From: Orientallactaga sibirica
Lineage: Eukaryota > Chordata > Mammalia > Rodentia > Dipodidae
NCBI GenBank assembly: GCA_036365145.1
Contig: JAEOAD010000982.1
Span: forward strand, 6,412,001 to 6,476,000
Direction of reading: 5' to 3'
Length of the DNA: 64,000 nt
The notes beneath the pieces were generated by a model, which did not search any database, was not told the origin of the DNA, and saw only the letters and a program-made list of their open reading frames with translations. Position numbers and translations under genes: made by a program. Below, piece after piece: positions 35,410-46,887 of this stretch (the stretch's first letter is position 1; each line of letters opens with the position of its first letter).

Positions 35410-35582
35410 TCTTCTTTTTTAATGATACTGGGGATCAAATCCAGAACTTCACACAAGTGGAGCAAGCACCCTGCCAGACTAAACTCCCATCTCAATTTGT
35501 ACAGGGGCTCACTAAGTAGCCAAGGCTGGCCTGAAACTCGATAACCTCCAGTCTCCACCTCCCTAGTTTACTACACCTGGCC
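35410..35582 (-). mobile_element. B4-like SINE (minus)
   Basis: ACTGGGGATCAAATCCAGAA (ID part) followed by a reversed B1-like part ending ACTACACCTGGCCC. Confidence 0.6.
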
Positions 35583-35589
35583 CAGATTT

Positions 35590-35862
35590 TTTTTTAATAT
35601 ATATTTTTTAAGCTTTTATTTTTTAGTTTTAGAGAGAGCGAGAGAGAGAGAGACAGAGAGAAAGAGGGAGAGGGAGACAGACAGAGATGGGAGCGCCAGC
35701 AGTGTCTCAGCTGCTGTGAACGAAATCCAGATGTGTGCGCCCCCTTGTGGTCAAGTGCGGCATTGCACCCTTGCGTCACATCTGGCTAAACGTGGGACCT
35801 GGAGATTGGAACCGCTGGACATTGGAACCGACGCCTTAACCGCTAAGCCATCTCTCCAGCCC
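35590..35862 (-). mobile_element. DIP-like SINE, long subfamily (minus)
   Basis: Has the extra region seen at 14691-14955 (here GTGCGGCATTGCACCCTTGC then GTCACATCTGGC). It also carries a short internal repeat, ATTGGAACCG, twice. Confidence 0.85.
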
Positions 35863-35869
35863 AGATTTT

Positions 35870-36025
35870 TTTTTGAAAGATTTTTATTTATATGTGAATA
35901 TGTTGGTGTACCAGATGCTTGCACCACTTTTTTGCTGGCTTTCTGTGGGTGCCAAGGAATCAAACAAGGGCCAGTAAGTCCTGCAGGCACACACATGTAA
36001 CTGCTCAGCCATATCTTCAGTCCCC
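35870..36025 (-). mobile_element. Diverged DIP/B2-like SINE (minus)
   Basis: TTTTTATTTATATGTGAATA to TCAGCCATATCTTCAGTCCC; low similarity. Confidence 0.55.
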
Positions 36026-37390
36026 ATTTTTTAAAAAAATGATACATTATCATCCTTCCACTAATACACATCGCCCCAAAGAGAAATCTAAATAGACACT
36101 CCCTGTATTGGAATCTGGTGATTTTTTTTTAAATTTGTTTTTCTGAACCCTCCTGTTGGCTAAAGATCCCAGCCCACATATACAGGCAGACCCTAGACTT
36201 CTAAAACCTGTAAAATTTCTCCTCTAAGGCCTTAGGCCACATCTACCTAGTGTTTGAACGTAAAAGACAACCTGAATAAAAAGTCCATTCAGCCCTTACA
36301 CTCTACAATTATCTTGTTGAACGTTTCACCGTGTCTAGTGTGCAAGGAAAAGCTCCACAGAACCCAGGGCTTTCAGCCCTCTCCTACCCCTAGAGCCTGG
36401 CCACAAATCCAAGTTTATTTACATGCTGGTACAAAACAACTCTGGCAAGGAGATCACGCCAACATGCATTCCCAAGGGAATAAAAAGCTTACCCAAGTGA
36501 GGAGTCATGAAATATAAATGTGTACTAAGAAAATCTAGCTTATTATAACCAAGTGAAAATGACTATTTGTTATTCGACATGTAGCTCTTGGGCAAACTAG
36601 CTCCCCGCCTCCAAGAGATAAATGTTAGAACATGTTAAGCAATACTCCTAACTCAGCCAGAAGATCAAATTCAGAAGAGCACAGAAGTGTGATGCATAGC
36701 TCAGGTTTATAGCTTTTCGTAATGGTGGAAGCCTCTGGATTTATAGTTTTGAGTCACATACCCTAGTGTCTCCCAGAGAGAAAATCCTACAGAACCTACC
36801 AGCTACCAGGCTTTGGACTAGGGCTTTAGGCACTGTGCCTGGCTCCCCACCCCCTACGCCCAAAACCTCTCTGGAGGAACAAGGATTAGAATTCAGCAAG
36901 GCCAAGTTAATTTGCAGGCTGCAAGGGGTAATAAAGATATATTTGAGAGCCAGTTGGCAAGGCAGATCTCCCAAGTGAAAAGGCCTTTCAGCACAGGAAA
37001 GAAAACTCACCTCGTGTTCTTTAACCAGACTATGAATTCTCAGTACAAATGAGTCTTTAGACTCATTCTAATAACTCCAGAACACACTGTGACTGCCATC
37101 ACAAAGTGACTTGGATTTAGAATTCGGAGGATTTGATGTGCTTAGAGCACATTGGTCGAGGAAGCAGGAGGACTAAGCCCTCCTCTGACCACCATTTCCA
37201 AGACACTTCTAACGCAGCCACCTGGCCTACTGTGAACTATGTGCAACACAGAAGTCAACCAAAGTCCATAGAGAACTGACATCCATCCCTTCCAGTGCCA
37301 CTGCTGACGCCAATGGGTCCCTCTTTTTTTTTAAATACCTTGGCTGATATTTGATATAGAACTTATCTCTTCAGGGTAAATACAAGGGCA
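36026..37390. other. Repeat-poor intron segment, about 1.4 kb
   Basis: No SINE recognised. No exon; candidate conserved non-coding sequence. Confidence 0.55.
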
Positions 37391-38255
37391 GAAGGGGGAT
37401 GGTAATGTAGTTCAGTGGGCTTGCAGAAGGCTAGCCTGCCGAAGGCCTGGGTTCCAGCCTCAGCACCATGAAAGAGGAAAGAGGAAATGAGGAGCAGAGG
37501 AGGAGAGGACAGGGGAAAAAGGAAAAACTTTTCATCTAGATATGGAAGCACACAAACCTATAATGCCAGCACTCAGAAGACTGAGGCAGAAAGATTCAAA
37601 GTTCCAGGCCAGCCTGGTAAGACAGTCTCAAAAAGAATAAAACCGAGGCTGAGGATCTAGCTCAGGTGGTAGTGTGCTAGCATGAAGCCCTGGGTTCTAT
37701 CCCCAGCACCTCATAAACCTGGCATTGTAGCACAAACCAATAATCCCAGCACTCAGGAAGTAAAGCAGGAGGACTGGAAATTCAAGGTCATCCTCAACCA
37801 CGCAAGGAGTTCAAAACCAACCTGGGCTACATAGATCCTGTCTCAAAAAGAAATAAAAAGTAATTTCAAAAACCCACAAGGGAGCTGGAGAGATAGATGG
37901 CATAGTGATTAAGGCGCTTGCCTGCAAAGCCAAAGGAACCAGGTTCGATTCCCCCAGATTCATGTAAACTAGATGCACAAGGTTATGCATGCATCTGGAG
38001 TTCATTTGCAGCAGCTGGATGCACTGGTGCACTCATTCTCTCTCCCCCCCCACCTCTTTCCCTTGCTCTCTCAAATAAATAAAAACAAAATATTTTTCTG
38101 GGCATGGTGGTGCATGTCTTTAATCCTAGCACTCGGGAGGCAGAGGTAGGAGGATCACTGTGAGTTTGAGGCCACCCTGAGACTACACTGTGAATTCCAG
38201 GTCAGCCTGGGCTAGAGTGAGACCCTACCTCAGAAAAAAGAAAAGAAAAAAAAAG
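37390..38255 (+). mobile_element. ID, old B1, B4-like, DIP and B1 SINEs
   Basis: ID-like 37390-37520, old B1 37535-37640, B4-like 37643-37860, DIP 37881-38092, B1 38096-38255. Confidence 0.75.
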
Positions 38256-39055
38256 CTACAAGGTCACAAAGGACAACCATTTGTGCCAACGAGGGGCACT
38301 GCTCTAATATCCCTGATACCTGGTCACCAAAAACCTTAACTCAGCATAGACCACATTAAAGTGGAGACCTGTTTATAAGTCACTAATGTGTATATAGTGT
38401 GCTTGGAACCTCTGACTCCAACTTATCACCAACTACCTGTCCTTATCCCTGAATCCTTGGTTACTTTGGACTCCGGCTAACACTTTATATAAGACTTTTG
38501 CAACCTGGTGTATACCCCTCAAAATTTCCTGGTTCCACCTTCAGCATTGCAAGAAGTAGGAGGAGGATTGGGGAGGAAATATTTTAACAATAGTCAGGAG
38601 CCCTTGAAAGGATGACCCAGGTGAGGAGCTGTCTATAAACAACACCAAGCACCCCACAACACAGCAATGTGCACCATATGCCAGTGTGTGCGCGCGTGTA
38701 CACACACACACACACACACACATTCTCATTAGGATACCTGTGTTCCCAGAGACAACTGGAAAAGCCACAGGTTCTCAAAAGAGCTTGCCCATGAGGCCAG
38801 GGAAAGCCAGGCCCTGGTGAATGTGTTTCTGGCATTCTCAGAGGAAGGCTTTAAGAAATGAATAGCCAGGGCCACGGCCTCATTCCTTCCTTCTCCCTTG
38901 ACAAAGATTCCTAAGGCTGCAGGGGGGCTCCTGACACCCAGCTGGTGGATGCAGCTCCCCAGTGGGTGACATCTTCGAAATCAGCTCTCCCCTTCCTCCA
39001 CTGGAGTTCTCAGTGGCTAAACTGAAGGGAAAGGGAATCGTAACATCAGCAAGAC
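38256..39055. other. Repeat-poor intron segment
   Basis: Contains a CA repeat with a GTGCGCGCGTGTA start (38684-38721) and otherwise apparently unique sequence. Confidence 0.55.
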
Positions 39056-39590
39056 AGGGCTGGGGATGTCCCCCAGTGGTACAGCACTTGCTGAGCATGT
39101 GCAGGATCCTGGGCTCCCTCCTCAGCACAGCAAAAGTTTTTAAATGTTTTTTAAAGAGTCATGGTGGCTCAACCTACCCCAAGTCAGACTCAGCTAAATA
39201 AACAACTCACTGTGCAATATCCCAGGGCCCTGAGAGGTCTTGCACTCATGTGTACTCTCACAAATACAAGCAAGTCCTGCATGGGCAGATGGGTTTTGGT
39301 TGTTCGGGTTTTTTCCCCCTTTGTGTGTCTAAATGTGTGTGGAGAGCAGAAGGTGAGGATGGTTGTCCTCCATCACTGTCTTATTTACTGAGGCATGTTC
39401 ACTCATTTGTACCCAGGACTTGCCAGCTTGCCCTGGGAATACTGTCTCCAGGCCTACCTAGCTATGGGATTACAGGTGGGCAGGCAACAACACCCACCAG
39501 GCATTTACATGGATCTGGGGATCTGAACTCAGCTCCTCACTCTTGCCCAGCATGTGCTTGGTCTACTGAGCCATCTCCTGTCCCTGCTTA
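39056..39590. mobile_element. ID-like SINE (plus) and B3-like SINE (minus)
   Basis: ID-like at 39056-39135; B3-like reversed at about 39360-39590 (GGATCTGAACTCAGCTCCTC, ACTGAGCCATCTCC). Confidence 0.6.
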
Positions 39591-40586
39591 TATGTGTGTG
39601 TTGTTGGTTTGTTGTTTGTTTGCTAACGGTAGCAGAATTTCAAGCTGCAAATCTGGGTAAATGTACCAAGTAGTTATCCCCGTTACCCTGTCTCAGCACA
39701 GGTCTTAGAAAAATTTAGGTGGACCCCTCACATTGCACGAATGCTACTCTCTCCTGGAAAGGTAATGTCTTTTACCTTCCTCCAATCCAGACAGGAGAAA
39801 AGTCAGACCTTACTCAGCAGCCACTGTGAATGCCCATAAGGAACAGCACTGGGGAGTCCCTGCTTTCTATTTCCTTTCTCCAGCTACAAGAATGCAGATG
39901 AAGCAAGTATTTGTTTGCATTTTACTGTGTAAATACAGCCTTTTCTCAAGGCCAACAGCTGGGCTTGAAAAGCAAACAGCCCTCCATGAAAACACTGGAA
40001 ATGCCAAGGACTCCAAACACATCACCCTAAAGGCCAGTGTCTTCAAAAAGAATTAAATAACGGCCAAAAGACTTTAAAAGCCAAGAAGATACACCATTAG
40101 CCTAACAAAGTGATCTGCAACCAGGGAAACATATGGCAATGGCTGGGGACATTGCTGATTGTCACACCTGAAAGCAGGTGCCAATGGCCTTTTAGTAGAA
40201 GCCAAGGAAGTACTGGGTACTGAACAAACCCCACAACAGAGAATGATTCAGCCCAGAATGCCAATGGTATAAAGACGGAAAAACTGTCACCTAACAGATG
40301 TCACCTAGTTAATCTTAACATCGCAAGAGTTCAGACACAAACAATGGCCTTCACTGGACAGGAAGCTAAGGTGGACATTCAGGGTCAAGGTCTGATTTTC
40401 AAGGCCCTTCCAAGGACTCACCAGCTTTGTGGCCTCAGAGTACACCATTTACCCTCCCTTGGCCAAAGCTGTTTCATCCACAAATAAGCCAATGCAACTT
40501 CTCTAGTTTAGGATTGAATCAGCCTGGCTCTAGCCATCCCTTCCAATATTGTTTTGCTCTGCCATGTTAAAGATCGAATCTAGGAG
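39591..40586. other. Repeat-poor intron segment, about 1 kb
   Basis: No recognised repeat or exon. The frame 39826-40056 has no known domain. Confidence 0.55.
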
Positions 40587-40805
40587 CCGGGCGTGGTGGC
40601 GCACGCCTTTAATCCCAGCACTCGGGAGGCAGAGGTAGGAGGATCGCCGAGAGTTCGAGGCCACCCTGAGACTACATAGTTAATTCCAGGTCAGCCTGGA
40701 CCAGAGTGAGACCCTACCTCGCAAAAAAAAAAAAAAAAAGATTGAATCTAGGGCCCTGTGCAGGCTAGGCAAGCACTCCTACTGAGCTATACCTCTAGAC
40801 CAGTC
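40587..40805. mobile_element. B1 (plus) and ID-like (minus)
   Basis: B1 at 40587-40739 with target repeat AGATCGAATCTAG / AGATTGAATCTAG; it landed in a reversed ID whose remainder is 40742-40805. Confidence 0.8.
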
Positions 40806-41132
40806 CAATTCTAAGTCCTGTGCTCCTGTAAGGTTTCCAAATGACACCCATATTACCATCAAAAGAATGTATTCTAAACTGGATCAAACTGCTCCTAAAT
40901 CAGTATTAGCTAAACAGAAAATCAGCTGTACAATAAACTAGGCATCTAACAAGTAATTAATGCATGGTTTGTTTTTATTTTAGTTCAAAAGAACAATTAG
41001 AAAAAAGTTAATATTTAGTAAGACCCCCTACAACTTTTCAGTAGCTATTAGAAGTTGAAGTCTGGATTAAAGGATTAAAGTGAATTTTGCTTGAAAGATT
41101 TTTCCCTATTATATATCAGAGCAGTCTATGTC

Positions 41133-41292
41133 TACCTTTTTTTTTTTTTTTTGTCTAGGTAGGGTCTCGCTCTAGCCCAGGCTTGGAATTCACTATGTAG
41201 TCTCAGGCTGGCCTCAAACTCACAGCAATCCTCCTACCTCTGCCTCCAGAGTGCTAGGATTAAAGGCGTGCACCACCATGCCCGGCTCTATT

Positions 41293-41326
<34 letters not shown>

Positions 41327-41470
41327 GTTTTGTGAGGTAGGGTCTCACTCCGGTCCAGGCTGACCTGGAATTAACTATGTAGTCTCAGGGTGGCCTCGAA
41401 CTCTTGGCGATCCTCCTACCTCTGCCTCCCGAGTGCTGGAATTAAAGGCGTGCACCACCACACCCGGCTT
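41133..41470 (-). mobile_element. Two B1 SINEs (minus)
   Basis: At 41133-41289 and 41295-41470. The site TCTATTTCT / TTATTTCTACC points to serial insertion at one target. Confidence 0.85.
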
Positions 41471-41789
41471 ATTTCTACCTTTTAAGTGGCCATTAATGGG
41501 AACAGTTTCCTTCATCATTTTAAAATAATGTGACAGTTAATTACCAGCCGTCAGGTTGAAGGCGGGTATCACTAGTAAGCCACAAGAAATGACAGGTGTT
41601 TGAGATCCTGCTGATTAGATACAAAAGAACACATGAAAGTGCACTCATTCTTGTAAACACAGATATAACTGCACAAGTGTGTCAACTAATGTTTGCATGG
41701 AAATACAAGTCTCAAACCATTCCCAATCCCATCCATCCTAAGGTATGAAAACGTAATTTTCTAGTCACATGGAAGCAAGGACAAAAAAT

Positions 41790-42090
41790 TAAGTTGGGGA
41801 GATGGCTTAGTGGTTATAGGTGTGTGTTTGCATGCTTGGAATGCCTGCTGGCCCAGGTTTGATTCCCTGCCACCTACATAAAGCCAGATGCAAAAAGCAA
41901 TGCATGGGTCTGGAGTTTGTCTGTAGCAGCAAAAGGCACTCCCCTCCCCCAACATGCCCTCAAACTCTCAAATAAATAAAACAAGTGTTTTTAAATGCAC
42001 AAAGGAGTACATGCATCTGATGTCCACTTTCAGTGCAGGAAGCCCTGGCATACCCAATACCTCTCTCTCTTCTCTCAAATACATAATTTT
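41790..42090 (+). mobile_element. DIP-like SINE pieces
   Basis: Diverged DIP at 41790-41990, followed by a second 3' half at 41995-42090. Confidence 0.7.
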
Positions 42091-42424
42091 AAAAAAAGAT
42101 TAAGCAGTGATAAAGCTTAGCATTACCGAGTTTGACCAGCACCTACTTTAATTTCTAGAAAGCACAGAGAGAACCAAGTAGCCATCAAGCATGCAGGATT
42201 TGTAAAACTATGACTACCTATACAAGAAGGAGGGAAATCTCTGGCAAATCTCCCACGAGTCTGTGACACAACTGAATTTTAGAGGTAAATGACCTCCAAC
42301 TGTCTTACATTGTGAAAACAAAAGGTCTTCATATTAAATGTCTTAGTTTATTACATCTGCTAAACAAACAAGTCTGAGGAAGATTATAAAGTCATGTTTT
42401 GTTTTGTTTTATTTTGTTTAAGAA

Positions 42425-43115
42425 ATACATGCCAGGCATGTTGGCATATGCCGGTAATCCTAGCATTTGGAAGGCTGAGGCAGGAGGATTGAGAGTTCCA
42501 GGACAGCCCTGGGATACACAGAGTTCTTGCAGTGGCTGGAGGCCCTGGCACACCCATTCTCTATCTGCTGCCCACCCCCCAAATAAATAAATTAAATTAC
42601 TTTAATCCCAGCACTTGAGAGGCAGAGGTAAGAGGATCACCGTGAGTTTGAGGCCACCCTGAGACCACATAGTGAATTCCAGGTCAGCCTGAGCTACAGT
42701 GAGACCCTACCTCAAAAAAAAATTAAAAATGAATTAAGTTTTTTAAAAAAGGAAGGAAGAAAAAAAGAAAAGTATGATATGGTAAAGATCCAAAAGACTT
42801 ACCTGTAACTTTTTAACTTCACTAGAAATGTCCTCTAAAACCTGTATTTAAAGGCAGAAATGGCCTCTAAAACCTAGCTAGACATGGCAGTGCACCCCTG
42901 CAATCCTAGCACTCAGAAGACTAAGGCAGAACTGCAAGATCAAGGGCAGCCTGGGCAATTTATTTAAGAACCTTTCTCAGCCAGGCGTGGTGGCGCACAC
43001 CTTTAATCCCAGCACTCGGGAGGCAGAGGTAGGAGGATTGCCGAGAGTTCGAGGCCACCCTGAGACTACATAGTTAATTCCAGGTCAGCCTGGACTAGAG
43101 TGAGACACTACCTCG

Positions 43116-43149
<34 letters not shown>

Positions 43150-43310
43150 CTTTCTCAAAAAATAATGCTGGGCATGGTGACCTTTAATCCCAGGAGGCTG
43201 AGAGGAGGATCGCCATGAGTTCAAGGGCACCCTGAAAATATATAGTGAATTCCAGGTCAGCCTGGGCTAGAGCAAGACTGTACCTTGGAAAACCAAAAAA
43301 AATAAAAATA
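42425..43310 (+). mobile_element. B1 and DIP fragments
   Basis: B1 5' part 42427-42520 joined to a DIP 3' end 42525-42598, B1 42598-42745, an old B1 (42880-42978 and 43147-43160) split by B1 42980-43146 with AAGAACCTTTCTCA on both sides, B1 43168-43310. Confidence 0.8.
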
Positions 43311-43314
43311 GTGA

Positions 43315-43545
43315 GGCTGCAGATACATGCAAGTATAGCTCAGTAGTAGGGTACTTGTTAGGGTACTTGTATAGAAGTCCCAAAGTTCTGAGTTCAACCC
43401 CAGGACGGAAATGAAAGGGGAAAAAAAAAGCACATGTTAGGACTAGGTATGTAGCTCAGTAGTACACATGCACAGACGTTGCCTAGTATGTGAAACACCC
43501 TGGGTTTGATTCCCCAGCATGATACATTTTTTAAAACAGCAGAAG
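43315..43545 (+). mobile_element. Two ID-like SINEs
   Basis: At 43315-43425 and 43437-43540 (TAGCTCAGTAGTACACATGC, CCCTGGGTTTGATTCCCCAG). Confidence 0.7.
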
Positions 43546-44429
43546 TTAATGCCCATTAATAAATGTGCAAAAGCGTGCAAGGTGTCCAAACTTTAGAACT
43601 AGTGTAAAACCATAGCCTGTTTAGAGAATTCCGTTTGATAAAGGATTACATGTTGGTTAAATTTATAACAGTAATCACTAGTCTACATTCCGAGAGGAAG
43701 GAAAGGGAAGGAGGGAGGGGGAAGGAGGAGGGATGGGGAGGTCTCATCAGCTGTTTGAACAACAAAGCCAACCCACTTCCCAAATTCAAGACCAGTGTGG
43801 TGGGTTGGGGCAACTTAATGTCTTCCTGTTGTGGCAAGGGAGGGGAAGAAGAGGAAACCAGCAAGTCACCTTCAAAGGGAACTTTGCCCTTGGTAAGGCT
43901 CCAGTGTTTTCAGAGATAAGACCTCTAGACACTTTTAACCAAAAGACTTCAGCAATTGGCTTGCTGTTTGTTTCTACAGCTTTATACAAGTTCCGTTGGT
44001 AAGTTTCAAGATGCACTTCGTTTTAAGAGAATTCTAATTCTAAAACAACCACACACACACACACACCTTGTTATCGGAATTGAATTTCTATTTTATAAGC
44101 ACACCAAAGTTTCTCTGAGTGTTGACAGGTGTCCAGGGCGCGTGGATGTAGGGTGCGCGAAGCCGAAAGGCAGCAAATACTGAAGAATTAATGGGAATCC
44201 AGAAACTAGGCTGGTAGCAGCTAGTACTCTGGGTTTCAGAGTAAAAATGGATGCAAGTCTAAAAGGTGCCGAATCAGGGGTCCAGGACAGGTAAACACAG
44301 GTAGGGAAGGCCGTGGCCATCTCCGGGCTCCTGAGAAGGTTCCTCTCCTCACCACCAGGCAGTCGTTCAGGTGCAGATCGTCAGGTGGAGTGGCTAGAAG
44401 TGACAAGGAACTCTGCCAAGTCTTTTCCC
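43546..44429. other. Repeat-poor segment just inside SHROOM2 intron 1
   Basis: Lies within about 1.2 kb of the exon 1 donor. Has a GGAA/GGGA-rich patch (43692-43740) and a CA run (44048-44066). Could carry promoter-proximal enhancer sites. Confidence 0.5.
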
Positions 44430-44694
44430 AGAAGGGGAGGGAAAGGAGACCCGGAACAGGATCCACTGAAACTATTGGCGATGCAGAGAGCCGCCCGAGG
44501 GCAGCCAAGGTGGCGCCACAACCACACACCTATGCCTGCCCAGGACCCAGATCCCTACAGGTACTTCAGTACACACGCGCCCCGGACTGGAGCCCCAAAC
44601 TGGGACACTCCGTCCAGTGTCCTGAACCCCGACAGCCGTCCAGGGTCCAGGCAGCATCTGGGCTCTCACGGCGCGGGCCCCACGGTCGCCTTAC

Positions 44695-44865
44695 CTTGGT
44701 GATGACCAGTGGCTCGCCATGCTCGCGGCCGCCCTTCAGGGTGAAGCCCCACGGCGCGCCGCCGCTCAGATGCACCTCCACTAGACGGCCGCCGTCGGCC
44801 GCCCGCGCCTCGGCCTCGGCTTCAGCCAAGCGCTCCGGCCGCCCCAGGGGCTCAGTGCTGTCCAT
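44695..44865 (-). CDS. SHROOM2: SHROOM2 coding exon 1 (start of PDZ domain)
   Basis: Shroom2 (formerly APXL) is an actin-binding scaffold that recruits Rho kinase to apical junctions and has been linked to melanosome positioning in pigmented epithelium. The exon encodes 57 residues read on the minus strand. Residues 11-27 ([17 protein letters not shown]) and the PDZ motif [20 protein letters not shown], with its APWGF carboxylate-binding loop at about 38-42, match the SHROOM2 N-terminus as I know it; SHROOM3 and SHROOM4 differ before the PDZ. The start is chosen because it has G at -3 and +4 and begins MDSTEP, close to the human start. The exon ends after ...VITK at a donor reading AAG/GTAAGG (GT at 44693-44694), in phase 0, halfway through the PDZ. 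An Ala-Glu stretch at residues 15-20 is two residues longer than the human protein I recall. The open frame continues past the donor, but that part is intron. Confidence 0.95.
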
Positions 44866-44884
44866 AGCGCGGGGCGCTCAGCCG

Positions 44885-44895
44885 CCCCCCCCCCC
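44885..44895 (-). other. 11-nt G tract in SHROOM2 5' UTR
   Basis: Eleven consecutive C on the plus strand, so an uninterrupted G run in the transcript about 20 nt before the start codon. It could hinder scanning or be a sequencing-length error. Confidence 0.6.
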
Positions 44896-45904
44896 GGGCC
44901 GTACAGGCCGGCGCCCATGCACTCGAGGGAGCCCGCGCCGGCCCGCACCTCCGCTGCCACCGGCCAACGGCCACCGGCCACCGGCGAACTTGCCTGCCCT
45001 GCAACTTGGACGAAAGCGCCGCTGACCCAGCCCGGGTGCGAGCGCCCAGGGCGTCGCGGCGCAGGGAGGGGGCGGGACAGGCGCGCTCCGGCTCCAGAGC
45101 GCGTGCTCGGCGGCCGTGCGGTGCAGGGGGCGGGGCCGGCTCGCAGGCGGGCGCCGGCCCAGAGCCCCGCCCCTTCGCGCGCCCGACCGTGGGAGCGGGC
45201 CGGAAGGATGGCGCTGGGGACACCACCATCCGCGGGCACCACACGCACCCGGGCCAGGATGGCTGCGCGAGGTCCCGCCCTTCCTCCCGCCGAGCGCTGG
45301 CGCCACGGGGAAGCTCGGGACGGGCGGCGCGCGGAGGCCGGACGCCGCAGGTGAGGCGGCGGTGGCCTCAGTCCCGTCACGGGCCCTTCGGAGCGCCGCC
45401 CGCCAGGAGCCGCCTTTGTTCCCGCCCGCACGGGCTGTCGGGGCCGCGCGCAGGTGAGGGCGGAAGGCCGGGGTGCCCGCCGTCGTGGCTCCAGCCCCGG
45501 GCTTTACCTTCCCGAGAACCCTCGGAGCAAGGACGCTGTCCCGACCCGGTGCGCGCGGGACAGAAGGACAGGGACGACCCGGCAGTGTGGGCGCCCGGCG
45601 GGGCTAGTCACAAAGGCCTGGCCCTCTGTGGCGCTTGGAAAGCCCGGGCTGGAGGAGGGTGCCGGACCTGTTCCAGGGAGGGCCTTCCCTACAGAATCCC
45701 ACCTGTGGCGCCAAGCATGCACAACGAGTGGCATTTTGGTGACTTTTCCTGCTGGTTATCACAGCACTGGAAGCCTTCCATTCAGTCCCTGTCCCTGATT
45801 TACACAGAACTCTGTCACAAGTTCTTAATGTCTGGCCTGCCTGTACATCTGCGATGGGGAAATGGAAGTCTGGAGTTAATGAAAGTTTGTTCTTTCTTTT
45901 TCCC

Positions 45905-46105
45905 CCCACTCGTCTTTGAGACAGGGTCTCATGAAGCCCAGGCCAGCCTTGAACTCGATCCTACCTCCACCTCAATCCCACCAAGTGCTGTGATTACACA
46001 CATGTGCCAGCACACCTCGTTTATTCATTGCTGAGGTGGAACTCAGGGCTAATATAGGGTTGGCAAGCAAGTGTCTTTAACCGCTGAGCCATCCCCCCAG
46101 TCCTG
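45905..46105 (-). mobile_element. B4-like SINE (minus)
   Basis: B1-like reversed part 45905-46015, then a tRNA-like reversed part ending CTGAGCCATCCCCCCAGTCC. Confidence 0.65.
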
Positions 46106-46423
46106 AGATCTTTTTTATAACAATCACATTACACATCTTTCTGTACTTTCTGTACATCATATGACTATGAGGCAACTCTGTATAGGCAGTAATAAGCTAC
46201 GGGGGCTGGGCCAACTCTTGTGTGGCTTCTGTGAGACAGACACGCACTTGCAATACTAAATCCATTAATCGACATTCTTAGTGGTGTATAGTTGAGCACA
46301 TTCGTCCTTGCTGTCATCACACCAAAACTTCTATGTTCCTCATCATCACAAGTCACTCATTTTGTGAAAATATAAACACCTTTTACAGGCATTGCCCCAA
46401 TTTATCAGACTTGTGTCTGATAA

Positions 46424-46484
46424 ATCCTCCTACCCCTGCCTCCCGAGTGCTGGGGTTAAAGGCGTGCGCCACCACGCCCGGCTC
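46424..46484 (-). mobile_element. Truncated B1 SINE (minus, head only)
   Basis: TCCTCCTACCCCTGCCTCCC to CACGCCCGGCT, flanked by CAGACTTGTGT on both sides. The retained part is the 5' half, not the 3' half. Confidence 0.85.
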
Positions 46485-46887
46485 AGACTTGTGTGTTTTG
46501 GGGGTGGGGGCACAGTTTAGTACGGTATTGAACCAATGTTGGCTACTGGTAGTGGCAGTTTTCTTTCCTGAGAATACAGGACTTGGTGGATGCCCAAAAT
46601 TGCAGTATGTTTGTCAACATCTGTGGGTTCCCTTGAGCTTCTTGCTCCTTAACTGTTGAGCTGCATTGCTTGGAAAACAAAAGGACAAGTGCATACTTTT
46701 ATGAACTGCAGGGAGTGTGACCTCAAAAAGCCCCTACATCTAAAGATGCAAGAGCTGCAAGTCTGTGTTCCATTTAGCAAGTCTGACATTTTCTTTGAGA
46801 GAGGAGAGGTGAAGTAAAAGTAGTTCAGCATTTGCTTTGTCTACAGTGAATAAATGAGCTTATCAATGAATAAAAGGCAATCTAAAA

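Larger units (their letters stand above)
1..44694 (-). other. SHROOM2: SHROOM2 intron 1 (5' part)
   Basis: Everything on the low-coordinate side of the exon 1 donor should be intron 1, which is also very long in human. The second half of the PDZ domain was looked for on the minus strand and not found, so exon 2 lies beyond position 1. The content is SINEs, L1 and LTR fragments, microsatellites and repeat-poor islands listed separately. No other coding exon is supported. Confidence 0.85.
44430..45480 (-). promoter_or_regulatory. SHROOM2: CpG-island promoter of SHROOM2
   Basis: This is the only long stretch dense in CpG and G+C, and it starts inside and upstream of SHROOM2 exon 1. GC boxes (GGGGGCGGGAC near 45068, GGGGGCGGGGC near 45126, GCCCCGCCCC near 45163) and an AGGATGGCG element near 45205, similar to a YY1 site, lie 200-350 bp upstream of the start codon. 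There is no clear TATA box, as expected for a CpG-island promoter. The transcription start cannot be placed; 45000-45200 is a guess. Long open frames here on both strands (for example 45006-46034 plus) are by-products of high G+C. Confidence 0.85.

Noticed and set aside
44566..44694. SHROOM2 reading frame continuing past the exon 1 donor
   Set aside because: The sequence after VITK does not continue the PDZ domain, and AAG/GTAAGG is a strong donor at exactly the expected point.
44781..45431. Open frames of 130-216 residues on the minus strand upstream of SHROOM2
   Set aside because: Out of frame with the recognised SHROOM2 start, low-complexity, and explained by the CpG island.
45006..46034. 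342-residue open frame on the plus strand
   Set aside because: It lies across the SHROOM2 CpG island, is rich in Arg, Ala, Gly and Pro, runs into a B4-type SINE and has no known domain. High G+C removes stops by chance.
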